From Corylus avellana (Eukaryota > Streptophyta > Magnoliopsida > Fagales > Betulaceae), in contig NC_081542.1 of NCBI RefSeq assembly GCF_901000735.1, forward strand, positions 27,543,093 to 27,607,092: a stretch of 64,000 nt of DNA. Reading direction: 5' to 3'. Below are positions 44,701-55,920 of this stretch, piece by piece. Each line of letters starts with the position of its first letter. Position 1 is the stretch's first letter. Below the pieces are notes generated by a model. It made no database searches. It was not told the origin of the DNA and saw only the letters and a list, made by a program, of their open reading frames with translations. Position numbers and translations under genes: made by a program.

Positions 44701-47700
44701 GATCATTTCACGATCAGAAGGGTTAAGTGAAGCTCAAATTGCTATATCACTGTGTTTAAACCTCACGAGACACTCTTTCCAGCGTGAAGCTCTAATGAAC
44801 AGTGACTCAGAAAACTTGAAGGATTCTGAGAAATAAAAATAAATAAACAAATAGATAATGTACACCAATATATAAAGGCAAGGGCATTGTTTTGTATCTC
44901 ACTGAGAGACACAGCCTTCCATTGTTTCTCAAGTATATCAATTACCTAGAATTAGACTCCTCGACAAGACAGTTACAAAGGAGTAAAATAAGAAGAAAAG
45001 GCAAAATGATAAAGATAGAAAAGTTTTGAAAAACTATTCAACATAGCTACTCCAGAGAAAACATCAACCAGCAGATGGTGCGTCACCAAGTCATTGGAAC
45101 AGCCATGGGTCAGTAGGTCATACCATCATGTTAAAAGTAGTCTAATGCTAAAATAACCAAAAATAATCAAAATCATGTAAGTTGTAGTGAGAACAAAGAA
45201 AGCCTAATGGCTAGCTAGGACTGCATTCAAACCACTTTTCAGCACCTCCTAACACCAACCTTTCTGTCTAAATTGTTATTGGTTTAATCCAAATCAGCTT
45301 TCCTACCAGTTTTAGCTAAAACCCATGGTTGGACTGCATTGTGACCGTTTCTGGCCAATTTAATTACTTGTCCAGACATCATAAGAGCCATACTGGCTTT
45401 GCAACGCCCCAACTTTTCACCTTTTTTTTTTTTTTTTTTTTCCCACATCCATGAATACCATGAGGCACTACTACTATGAGCAGACTTTAAAAACAACAGT
45501 GAAAATTAGTTGAACTGTAACTGTAAGAATAATATCAGAACACTAACTAAAGACCTCTTATTTATTTATTCACATAACTGTACAACTCTGTTATACTTAC
45601 ATTCTACTATTACATTATTCACGGTTCTTAAAACTATATTTTCATATTTACATTCTAAAACTATATATATATAAGCAAACAATACCATCACAACCCAACC
45701 CTAACCAGTTCTCTGTGAAGCTACGTTTGGGTTTTCAAAATACTATGGTTCCGTTTGTTAATGTTTTTTAGAGGATATTTTTTGTTTTTTGTTTGAAAAT
45801 GTATTAAAATTTGACATAAAGATGAAAGTAGTTTTGAAAAAAAAAAAAAAAAAAAAAGGGAAAATGAAAAAACGTTAACAAACAAAACATGTGTCTTCCT
45901 CAGCCTCTAATGATAGTAGTCCAAGTTATCTGGCTCTCCTGAGTCTCTGTCCCCTATTATTGTAATTTTTAAAAAAAAATTTACAATTGGAACTGGGAGT
46001 CTAGGGTTCAATATGTAAATGCAAGTAACCATGTTGTATGTGTACATGAGCAATTTAAGATTTTCCCTCTTTTGTTAATGCAAGAAAATCCTTTTTTACT
46101 GAATGACTAAAAATGAGACTTTTTTGATTAAGAAATGATATTAGCAAACTCTCATACGACTGTCATACAACTATGATGATCTGGCAGTGAATATTAACTC
46201 AGTCGACTGCAATACACTCAGTCAACCGAGTTATATGATGTGGCAAAACCAACTAGTGACACGTGGCAAGCTAACTCAGGTTTCGAGTGACATGTGGCAT
46301 GACATGGCATCATACATGATTTGATGACATGGCATGCTACCGTGGCACTTGACACGGTTTTGCTGGTGTGGCATGCTGAAATAACATCTGACTGACACGT
46401 GGTATGACATGGCACTGTACATGTTTTGCTGACATGGCACCGTAAGCGGTTTTGCTAGCATGGCATCTAATTTGACACGGCCTTGGACACATTTTGCTGA
46501 CGTGGTGCCATGTGCGGTTTTGCCTTCATGGTAGTGCTGACTTGGCATGTTGAAATGTGACACATGGCAAGCTCACGTGGCAGGCTCAAACACTTCATGT
46601 TGTTCATATGGCAGCCTACAACGATCAAGCCCCAAATCTCAATCTACTGACATTTATTTTTTATTTTTCTTTAAATTTTTCGAATTGCTTAAAAAACTTA
46701 TTTCTCCTTAAATTTTTCAACTTATTTTATTTTTCTTGTCTTTTATTTTTTCGAATTTAATTTTATTTTTATTTATCCTGGGTATTACCAGCTTACTGGG
46801 CAAGTGATGCAGCATAGCCTAGAAAAATTTGAAGTTTAGGGTGTCGAGCAAAAGGAAAGAATGTGGCATAAAAGTAGATAGCTATCACAATGACAAACAT
46901 GAGCAGGATAGCATTCTAGGGACTGCTTTGATGTGAAGATGAAAACAGCAAAATAGAGCGATATTGCAGAGAGGTTAAAATAGAGCCTGCAGAGAACTAA
47001 AGAGAGAGAATAACTGGAAGGAGGCAACCAAATGATGGGAGGCATTACTGGCAGACTACAAAAAGCAAAACTTCGTAAAGAGGTAAGAAACTGGACAACC
47101 TAACACTCAAATACTCAGAATCCCATTCTGATATGTTTGATTAAAATTTACCACATTTAAAAACTGGTAGCCTTGCATGGCAACTAAAAATCTTCCACTG
47201 ATATGGAACTACATAAGACTGGATCCCAACTGAAATAAAAAATAGAAGATATGACAAGGTAAAAAGACAACTCATAAATGATAATCCAAAGACAAGAAAG
47301 CACATTGGACTGCTAGAAAAACCGTAGATTCATCATAACATGAAAGTCAATGTTGTGGAGGACTTAACCCTATGAGATATTGCACGAGGCCCTATATAAA
47401 AAACCCTAAATTGGCCAATCTAAACATTATATTTGAAAAAAGAAATACCAATAAACCCCTTTTTACCATATACACTGGATCACCAGTTCATCAATTCAAC
47501 TGACCAGGCCAACACAAGGTTAACAATCATGCTTGCAACAGGTCAATAACAACCAACTCAAAAGTAAAAACATTAAGGCCCACTGACCTCTAAGGTAAAC
47601 CCCCAATTCCCCATCTTCCCTCCTTTCTCTTTCTCCCATATTGGTTACTCTGTGTTTTCAATTAGTATTGCAGAGGATAGGATAATATGGTTTATGCTTT

Positions 47701-49238
47701 TCACTTTTCTAACTAGTTTATCTCTTAAGTTCATATCACACGAATTTTTCAATTGATTATACTTCAAAGGATTCTCTAATTTTGAAATGATTTCTTTTTT
47801 TGATAAGTAATCGAAATATCATTAAAAAGGCGCTAAGACACAACTCAAATACATATGAAGTACACAAGAGATACACCTAGCCAAAGAGATTAAGAAGATT
47901 AAGAAAATAATGAAAATTAGGAAAATTAAGATAGTCTAAAGAAGTTGTCCAGTGGTAAAGAGTATTAAAGAAGAAAGACTTTAGCTCAACCACCGTTCTC
48001 TCGCGGTCTTCAAAACTCCTATCATTTATTTTCCTTCAAAGACACCATATTAGGCATAACAGAATCATCTTCCACACTGCTACACTCAAACTGCTACACA
48101 ACCCTCTCCAACAAGCGAAAAGGCCATAACCTAAGTTAACCCACCATAACTGGAAATAGCATTGCAAAAGGGCTTAACAATCTCATAATGAAGTATAAGA
48201 TGATCCACAGACTCCCCACTTCTCTTACATATAAAACACTAATCAACCACTAAGACATGTTTCCTTGGGTTATCCATGGTGAGGATCTTTCCTATGGCAG
48301 CCGACCAATAGCAATGATTGATGCAACATTCTTTGAGGTTGTAGTAGGAATTTTTATTCCTAAACTAGAATTATTTAGAAGCCTATTAAGGAACGGTTAC
48401 AAGTTGTCTAAATATTGGCTTAATCGCATATGATTGATCATATTTTTCTCATGCAAATAGAGAAATTATCTGAACAAAAGCCTTTAGAAATTTGTTGGTT
48501 ATAATAAACATTTGGTGGTTCATGATTCTTTTGCATGTTGAGAAGGCACTTAAAAGGCAACACATGTGGACATGCATGAATAGGGCCCAAAGGCAACCAA
48601 ATTATTGGCCATCCAGTATGTAAAAAATACCATATTTTGGATTATGCATATCATGATAAGCCTGATAAGCCTTCTATATTTTATGTTATGCATATCAAAA
48701 CAAAGAAACCATTACATAACTGTTGAAACAGCCTCCACATAATAGAATGTGGATCTATAGCTCTCTCAAAACGGGAACATAAACAATCAACTTTAACCCT
48801 TGTTCTCAAAGCAAAGAGAGAATTAGTTTTCCATATATCTAAGATTTAGACTAAATAACCGTAGTGGGTATGATCAAGACATTCTGTCCAGACATAATTA
48901 AGAAAAGAGGAAAGATAACCACTAAAATGATACAAAGAATCAACAGAATCTCCACTAGTAAGAATGGCAAAGACAGTTTCTTCCCATTGTTGCTCTATTG
49001 CGATGAGCAACTTGACAAAACTCCCATGTTAAAATAAAGTAACTCCACAACCCTTTCACATTTGTCCTATTTCTAAAGTTTAGAAGGAAAATACAGTATC
49101 TATTTCCAAAAAAGAAAATTACCATATGTCATATATCTAATATCTATAGGACTTTAACTACACAAGTACAGCAAAAAATCAGATAAGCAGCTTATTAAGC
49201 TTCTTACCCCTTCCAAACTTTCTGCCTTCAAGGTCCAT
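38781..49238 (-). CDS. MED19: Mediator of RNA polymerase II subunit 19 (MED19), split gene
   Basis: Coding exons, in order on the minus strand, with GT/AG borders and matching phases: 49238-49208 (start codon, aa 1-10), 44120-43831 (290 nt), 43650-43453 (198 nt), 38840-38781 (60 nt). A possible last exon at 37616-37596 encodes six residues and a stop, giving about 199 aa (Arabidopsis MED19a is about 220). The core has 'PRELGGAVDLINQ', 'HHEFFCKKSLP' and 'VVGDTEIRKGEGMELDQL', diagnostic of plant MED19. A Lys/His/Asp-rich basic tail ('KHKKHKNRDKKKD') and 'KRKHEGNGDLSDTRKHQK' follow. The protein belongs to the Mediator head/middle contact, bridging transcription factors and Pol II in the nucleus. 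Introns of about 5.1 and 4.6 kb are filled with repeats. The terminal exon lacks the usual 'HKSSK' ending, so the 3' end is uncertain. Confidence 0.88.
39042..39306. mobile_element. Solo Copia-type LTR, 265 bp, in a MED19 intron
   Basis: Begins 'tgtgagaaaacg' and ends 'tttctgtca' (TG...CA), flanked by a perfect 5-bp target duplication 'gtaag' at 39037-39041 and 39307-39311. The interior resembles a short plant Copia LTR. No internal domain adjoins it, so it is a solo LTR. Confidence 0.85.
39351..40556. mobile_element. Inverted duplication of a Copia 5' end (LTR + PBS + gag start)
   Basis: Two arms of about 600 bp, 39351-39949 (+) and 40556-39960 (reverse complement), meet around a ~10-bp spacer. 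Each has an LTR-like part, a primer-binding site ('tggtatcagagc' at 39536; 'tggtatcaaagc' in the other arm) and the start of a Copia gag-like frame ('MNHTLYIKLNKDNYTS', '...LAYLKGQDAY'). In the left arm the frame stays open for 130 codons. Nothing beyond the gag N-terminus remains in either arm. Confidence 0.88.
41250..42440 (-). mobile_element. 5'-truncated LINE, zinc-binding RT C-terminus (relic)
   Basis: Minus-strand frames show the C-terminal part of a plant LINE ORF2: 42440-42060 with 'LWSWRKLLKLCDKARHYIKF' and 'DIFLWLDWWHPTG', then, after stops and frameshifts, 41832-41443 with the zinc-binding region 'CRSEMESREHMFFKCGF' (Cys/His ligands of zf-RVT). The 3' end is marked by poly-T on + at about 41249-41260. 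The reverse transcriptase core is absent. It lies in the intron between MED19 exons 43453 and 38840. Confidence 0.82.
45748..45888. mobile_element. Short MITE in MED19 intron
   Basis: Termini 'gttccgtttgttaatgtttt' and 'aaaacgttaacaaacaaaac' are inverted repeats over about 22 bp around an A-rich core. A 3-bp 'atg' flanks both sides but could be chance. Superfamily unclear. Confidence 0.65.
46190..46620. repeat. Degenerate 'TGACATGGCA' short-repeat block
   Basis: Over about 400 bp the phrases 'tgacatggcat', 'tgacacgtgg', 'ggttttgct' and 'acatgttttgctgacatgg' recur many times in one orientation with irregular 15-50-bp spacing. The block is richer in G/C than the intron around it. No termini could be found. 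It could be the subterminal repeat region of a transposon or an eroded minisatellite. Confidence 0.7.
47790..48330 (-). mobile_element. Probable LINE 3' fragment
   Basis: On the minus strand the segment ends in 'ttgatgataagtaatc...'-type sequence followed by an A-run (poly-T 'ttctttttttgataagtaat' on + at about 47791), a common 3' terminus of plant L1-type elements. Upstream minus-strand sequence shows only broken frames. No domain can be claimed. Confidence 0.4.
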
Positions 49239-50734
49239 CACTGTAATGACAGAATGAGGTGAAGTTCAAGTTCATCTGTCAATAAATGAAAAAAAAAATA
49301 ATAAGAAAAGGAAATACACACATGTCTAGTCCAAAAATATAGCCTAGTAGCCAGACTACTCAAATTTAGAGAAACAGATTTGAGCATATACCTTTTTCAT
49401 AAAAATTTCAGATCCAAAAGTATGACAATCCATTTCATGATTATGCAACCAAAAAATCTGCCAAATTGATAACAGGTATGCTAAAAAAATGGTCAAAAAG
49501 ATTGTATGCTAAATGTAATTAAACTAAATTTAAACATGATCCTACCTCCTTTTTCCTAAGCAAAACAGATGGCTTAACGCAGGTGATTTCAAGTTAGATC
49601 AGAAGTCCTATATTACTGATTTAAAATCACCTATAAAAGGAAACAAATAACAACAAGCATGCTTTCTAGCCCTAACACCATCCCGCAGTGGCTTAATCTC
49701 TAGTCCTTCATAAATTTGAAGTAAAAAAGAAATTTTGTTTTTTTTTTAAAAAAAAAAAAAGGAATGAGTGACCTATAAAACCTTTGTTGAATAATTTTAT
49801 CAACTTTTAACCACTTACTGAGTAAAGTTACTGGTAAAATGATTAGAGATTTCAAAACACTCATAACATAAAGCCCCCTTTGGGTGACCTGACATGGGGA
49901 GAGAGACAGATTTAGTGGTCAGGATTTGATCCCCAAATAAATTCAAACAAGCTGCATCAGTCTTGGACTGGGATAGATGAGCATGTATATTATTTCCTAA
50001 GACATGAGAAAAGAATTTTTTTTTTTTTTTTTTAATAAAAAAAATAAAAAATAAAAAAAATCAAGATTTACATGTAATTGCAAATAGTAGATTTAAAATT
50101 ACTAATAAACAAAGACCCAACACCATAAGAAGTGAGTGGAAATCTATTGCTCAAACATAAAAAATAATAATAATAATGAAATAGACGAGCTTTGTTTCGA
50201 CTAGTAGGTATGCTATGTTACATTGGATGCCATATTGCTATGAGCGTAGTAGAAATCAACTAGAGAGCATCTAATTTAACATGTTAAAAATCCTAACTCT
50301 CTTAAATCAGTCATCCTTTATGTGAAAGCGCCAACATCATCGTTCTATCTCCATTCTTCTAGTTGTATTCTCGAAAAAACGTATTGAAATCATTAAAAGA
50401 CCACAAATTTCTCATTCTCACCTTTCCAGCAAAAGCAACCCAAATAATAATAAATCCAAATCCACAAAACATGATTTTCTGAGAATTAATTTTTCCTGTT
50501 AACCAACTGAACCAAAAACATACAGCACGTATAACCAAGACAAATATCACCCTTATAACATATAACTCAGAACAAATATGGCCAAGAAAACCACAACAGC
50601 CTATGACCCAACATAAATTACGAGATACCCATCCAAAAATAACATGATTATGATCAAACCAACGCTTCAAAACAAAAACCCATGTCTCATAGTTCTGTAA
50701 TTTGCTTCAATGTATTCTTACACACTGTAATTAC

Positions 50735-50905
50735 CAGAGGAAGACAAGTCGGAGTGGAAATCGAAAACCAGGAATTGAACGGTGGAGCGGTTGGGATTGG
50801 CTGCCAGTGATCGTTGATGGGAATGAGAGGGAACGCGAGGTTCGAATTTGTGAAGCAAGAAAGTCCCACGGTTGAGAGAGAGAACCCTGGGCGCTGCCTC
50901 ATATT
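50735..50905 (-). other. MED19: Probable 5' untranslated exon of MED19
   Basis: G/C- and CT-richer than its surroundings, on the minus strand ending at a donor 'cctctg|gtaatt'. The next acceptor is at 49241, two bases before the MED19 ATG. A small upstream ATG at about 50902 opens a frame that does not match MED19, so this is best read as leader. The transcription start is not defined. Confidence 0.55.
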
Positions 50906-51083
50906 TATTTCTTTTTAATTTTAATACTCGATAGTCAATACGATAATATGTAATATGTGACATATGGTGCTCTTTCTAATGCTAATTTGACCTCATTATT
51001 TTTTATTTCTTATAGTATCGTTTTTAACTTTTACGGGAATTTTAGACATTTTAAAATAGTGAAATCCCTTGCTAAGTAATGAA

Positions 51084-52127
51084 AATAATAATAATTAATA
51101 TATAAGAGAGATTAAATAAGACAAAAAATAACTTTCTCTCTAGCGCCGTAGCCTCAGGTAAGCCCCCTCCCCCATGGTGAGGGGAGGAGGGATGGCCGTT
51201 TGTTGCCTCCCTCCTCCCCCTTGCTTGCCCTTGCACTGGGTACCAGTAATTTACTTGATATTTCTGGCCCAAGTTGCCTCCTCCCTATCTTTTCTCTGCC
51301 GCCCCTTCCTCTTTGTTCCGCTTTTGTCCTTAGCGGGGCTCTCTGTTTTGTTTTGTGTTCGCCGCCGATCTCTTCCGCCCGCTCTGCTGCCTACCATTCG
51401 ATACTGGGTCTTTCCTCGTGCCCCTCCAGCGATGAGCTTCAACGTCCCCTGCTGCGATGGTTTTCCGGCCAGCTGGCGATCGGTTTCGCCACCTCCGTCC
51501 ACTGTTTTGGGCTTTTTCCGCGTCCCCACCGTGTCGAGCTTCCATCGTTCCCTTCCGGTGTTGGTTTCCGGCGAGTGCACAATCGGCATCCACGCTGCGT
51601 GTGCCTGTTCCTGTTTGTTTTATTTTCCTTGTATTGTCTTTGTTCATGTTTTTTCCCTGTATGCATTTCATTCCTGTTATTTGCTTGTAATAAGGCCTTG
51701 CCTCTTTGGTTCGCCTACGTTTTATTTCGGTTTTCTTGCTTCTGTTTTGTAATAAGGCTTGGCCACTTGATCTGCCTGCTTGGATGTGAACTGAACTTTG
51801 GTCCAGATCTTTTAGGTCGTGGATGTGAATTTTAGTCCAAACCTTCGAGTTGTGGACGTGAACTTCATCCTGGCTTTTGGGTCGAGGAGGAATTTGCGCT
51901 ACCTATGCATTGGATTGCGTCTGTCTTATGCAGATCTGTTATTTCAATTGAAAACTAGTCATAGGTTAGCGGAGGTTTTAGGTGATGTTGTGTCCTTATA
52001 GCTTCGGCTATAATTTGCATTTTAAGGGTTTTGTGCTCCTGCGATGTAAGAGCTTTATGCTCGTGATTATTATCAATGAAATTGAAATGTACTTCTTTAA
52101 AAAAAAAATAATAATAATAATTAATAT
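51084..52127 (+). mobile_element. Retroposon (internally deleted LINE-like) with 18-bp target duplication
   Basis: The body 51102-52109 lies between two perfect 18-bp direct repeats 'aataataataattaatat' (51084-51101 and 52110-52127) and ends in an A-run. The 5' part is CT- and G/C-rich ('tttctctctagcgccg', 'ccccatggtgaggggaggag') like plant LINE leaders. The 3' part ('tctgttttgtaataaggctt', 'tgattattatcaatgaaatt') resembles a LINE 3' UTR. No endonuclease or RT is encoded; overlapping open frames of up to 211 codons reflect base composition. It must have been mobilised by another LINE. Confidence 0.82.
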
Positions 52128-52356
52128 GTTGAGCACCCACTCACCAACTTGAGCTGAATTGTGAGCCCAAATGCCTCATGAAGCGTATATCATTAATTCG
52201 AAGGATATATCATTAATTCGAATCTTTCTTCTTCATTTTCTTATGCGGACATGTAAAAAAAATAAAAAATCGCATAGCATGTGATCCGAGCCTACGAGGA
52301 GGCAAAGGATGCAAAGAATTCAATGCAACTACTCTGGAGGATCATGCCTCTGATAT
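52128..52356. other. Short repeat fragments
   Basis: 'gatatatcattaattcgaa' is repeated in tandem at about 52182-52221, followed by a SINE-tail-like 'attcgaatctttcttcttc' and an A-rich run. No gene. Confidence 0.4.
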
Positions 52357-53769
52357 TGTAAGGCCCCCAAAATTGGTCTTGACCAGCTTAGCCGGGTTAT
52401 TGGCAATTACTCTAGTTTAACCAACTAGTGGCTAAATAGAGAATCGTCCCTCTAAGCATTATCAAAATCAATGCAATTAATGCATAAGAATGTGAAATAA
52501 ATCTAAAAAATCTATAAATCATTACAGGGGCAAGTATAATCCTTAAATTAAAGACATTGAGCAACTAACAATAATATAAGGCAAACCTGATAACAACATG
52601 GAGATCTTAAAGCAAAGTCTATAATGGCAACCGTACCTCTCTTTGGTTCTAGAAATAGGCTTCCTATAAAAGTAATAACTGCATTAGTCTAACGACTTAG
52701 TAAGTAAACCTCACGATGGAGTATGACATGAGTCCATTATTATTAAGCAGAAATAAATGTGCATTTTTGATAAATATTGAAAGGAGATATTGTCACCGTT
52801 AATATACCATAAAAGTATAAGGGTGATGTACCCCCGGCGGGAATTGTCTAAATGTTTTAAAGTAAAAAACTAATACTTTATAGGTCATAACTAGTATATA
52901 TGGTCTATCTGAGATATTACACATTCTCAATAGGGTTGGCGCTAGAGGGACCTGTAATACAATGTCAATGCCCCAACCATTGTACGCTACCGTCCATAAC
53001 ACTAGCAGCCCGACCGAGTCCGACCTCGGGTGGCGCACGCTACTAGTGATGTACGTCCTATAGTGACCAACCATTAAGCAATGACTGCGCTAATCACGAA
53101 ACAACCATTAGATCTAAGGCTCATATAACAACATATACATTTGACCATAGAATCAAGTCTATATAGTAAGCCCATGGCCATTATACCACACATACCGGTG
53201 TACTATGTCATACAATGTATCTTATCAACCAATTATTAAAGCAGTTACCAAGTTATTATAAAAAGTAGACATGTTCATATCATATGCGTAGTCAGTCAAC
53301 TAACATATCCCACGTTTTTAAGAAAAGTTTTCGTAAGTGTTTACTTACCTCGCTCGCTCGTTCGAGTCCTTCGACATCATGAATCCCTGTAATAACGAAA
53401 CACGACCCATCGTTATAAGCAGTACTAGAAAACTCTACGAGGTTCCATATAGCGAAAAGGGACTGCTAAAAGCATTGTACACATTTATGGGGCTAAGGGG
53501 CGTGTAACTCGCTTTCTGGGTGAGCACTCACTCCCTAGGGTGAGCATTCGGCTAGGGGATAGGGTTTGGCCAGAAATCCCCCAAAATGGGTCTAGGCTTC
53601 TATATAAGGCTATGGGTTGGTATTTCTTTCCTATGCTTCAAAATAAACAAATATGCCGCAAGAAAGTTCATCACAAAGAATCAAAAAGGTGTTTAAAAGC
53701 CTTTTCAAAACATTTCTTGGTTTTGTTAAGAAATAGGTACATCCAAGTGCAAAACATATTATCAAGTAA
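52357..53769. mobile_element. Possible long LTR, interrupted by CACTA element
   Basis: Starts 'tgtaaggcccccaaaattgg', a beginning often seen in large plant LTRs. The following 1.4 kb is non-coding with moderately G/C-rich blocks ('cgcacgctactagtgatg', 'cctcgctcgctcgttcgag'). The CACTA terminus begins directly after it at 53770, so the other end and any target duplication are not visible. Tentative. Confidence 0.35.
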
Positions 53770-53807
53770 CACTACAAAAAAATGAATTTTTATTGACATA
53801 GGTTTAT

Positions 53808-54266
53808 TGACGTGTCAGGTCGTCTGACACGTCAGTAAACCCTCCTGACGGGGCAATCATGACGTGTTCTAGTCGTGAAGAATGTGGGTGTCAGGAATTG
53901 GGAATTTCTGACGTGCCAAAAATGGAACGCCACCCCTCGACGTAGTTAAATCCAACATCAGCCGAAATTCGACAACAGAAAGTTAGATTTAACACGAATA
54001 TTTCCTAACGGTCAACAAAATTGACATGCCGCATTCCCCGACGCAGCACTTTTTTATCACTTAGAAAATTTTTTGACGTGCCAAAATGGCGCATGAGGAA
54101 TTTTCTGACGTGTCAATTTTGACCCGTCAGAATATTGCTGACGTGTCAAAAAATTGACACGTCAGAAATTCTTAACGCGTCAAAAAATTGACACGTCAGA
54201 AATTCCTGATGCGTCAAAAATTGACACGTTAGGAATTCCTGACGTGTCAAAGATTGACACGTCAGC
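53808..54266. repeat. CACTA subterminal repeats
   Basis: 'tgacgtgtca' and 'tgacacgtcag' recur in direct and inverted orientation, most densely at 54073-54266, separated by 'aaaaattgac' and 'gaaattcctga' spacers. Plant CACTA elements use such repeats as binding sites for the TNP1/TnpA protein. Confidence 0.85.
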
Positions 54267-54441
54267 AAATTTGGTTCATTTTTAATTTTTTTTTCCCTCC
54301 CCCCTATATTTTTTGTGATTTATTTCAGGACTATACCCGAATTTTGTATTACGATTAACCTGATATTTAATCTATCCATCAAATCCATGCAAATAATATA
54401 CAATTTTTCCATCAAATAACATACATCATATCCATTAACAT

Positions 54442-54722
54442 CAATCACAAACTATCCACCAAAACTAACTTCAACACACCAAAATGACACAAATAATATA
54501 ATATACACCAATCACAAACTATCCACCAAAACTAACTTCAACACACAAAAAATGGCACATACTAACATAATATACACCAATCACAAACTATCCACCAAAA
54601 CTAACTTCAACACACCAAAAATGGCACAAATAACATAATATACACCAATCATAAACTATCCACCAAAACTAACTTCAACACACCAAAAATGGCACAAATA
54701 ACATAATATACACCAATCACAA
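54442..54722. repeat. 68-bp tandem repeat array inside the CACTA element
   Basis: Four complete units of 67-69 bp starting 'caatcacaaactatccacc' at 54442, 54509, 54578 and 54646, with a fifth start at 54714. Units include 'aaaactaacttcaacacac' and 'aatggcacaaataacataat'. Nearly identical between units, so recent. Confidence 0.9.
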
Positions 54723-55839
54723 ATACAATTACATCAACTTATACACAAGTGTGAATAGCCTCAAATTCTCAACCAGACTATCGATCATTGACATCCATAG
54801 CATCCTCTCGACGATGTCCATTACCTGCAAATGATAAAACAAACAATATTCACCAATAAAACAATCACCAAACAAATAAAATCCACTAACTGCAAATGAT
54901 AATACAAACAATCATTGAGCCCGAATACAAACAATCACGTCGGTAACGTGAAAGAAAAATGCCCGAATATTCACCCGACTCAGTTGTTAATTCTTCCACA
55001 GTAAATTATATAACTAAAATAGGTAAAACGTTGAAGTTAGCAGAAAATTCATATAAAAAAAATAGAAAAAAATTAAGTCAATATATATATGCATGGTCAC
55101 AGAGCAATCAATAATATATAGACATGAGAAAACGAACTTCGTTTTTCCCATGGCAATTATGTGAGACATATGATCTTTTTCTTTTTTCCATTGCAATTAT
55201 AGAGCTTCCATATAGGTTATTAATGTTGGGGGTTCAATGGAAGAGATGATAAATACAAAGGAAAAGCATCCTCTATAGAATTGAGTGCATTTATATCTAT
55301 TTATATTTAGAGTTACAAAATTAAGTTTATGAAGAACTGTTCTTGATGATATTGATATGCATGTATTGTTTTGTGTCATGCAGTTATATCCATTTATACG
55401 TGCATGAATAACTCTAAATAATTATCTCAACCAACACTATTTCATAGTAGGCCAAATTGAAGCCAACAATTTGAAATATATTTATAATACATGCAGCATT
55501 TTGATAATCTTCCCGTAATATTTTAATTTGTTGAGGATATTAACACAGGAGTTTATATATATTCAAATCAAAATAAATTAACTACATAAAATTATGATAT
55601 TCATCTACTGTGGACTTGATCGTTTCATACTCTCACACAATCACATACACTAGATTCTTAATATTCTACAAGGACCATAGTGGTTCATCTCATAATACAA
55701 ATAAACACTTCAAATGCAAAGCTCTAACCCACATCCATCACCAAACCAACCATGATATATAAACCAAATTTAAGCAGGATTTACAACATCATTAATTATT
55801 GAGAATGACTACAACATATCCAAACTCTAAATTTAGAAG

Positions 55840-55888
<49 letters not shown>

Positions 55889-55920
55889 ACAGTTCTAAAA
55901 CTAAATTGACTACTAACAAA
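54723..55920. other. Non-coding interior of CACTA element
   Basis: AT-rich, no gene or clear signal. An (AT)n microsatellite lies at 55845-55886. Parts may be 3' UTR or introns of the minus-strand TNP1-type gene. Confidence 0.5.

Larger units (their letters stand above)
44121..49207 (-). other. Large intron of MED19
   Basis: Between donor 'gtaagaag' (49207 downward) and acceptor 'aataatcag' (44121). It contains a MITE (45748-45888), a degenerate short-repeat block (46190-46620) and a LINE-like remnant (47790-48330). Apart from these, AT-rich sequence without recognisable coding potential. Confidence 0.8.

Noticed and set aside
50359..50670. 103-codon minus-strand frame rich in Trp/Phe/Ile
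   Set aside because: It lies between the MED19 leader exon and the start-codon exon. It looks membrane-like only because of T-rich intron sequence.
51174..51835. Frames of 192 and 211 codons in overlapping registers
   Set aside because: Both lie inside the LINE-like retroposon body. Several frames on both strands are open because of base composition, and none resembles a known domain.
53808..54266. CRISPR-like regular repeats
   Set aside because: Repeats are palindromic 10-mers with irregular spacers next to a CACTA terminus in a plant genome; they are subterminal transposon repeats.
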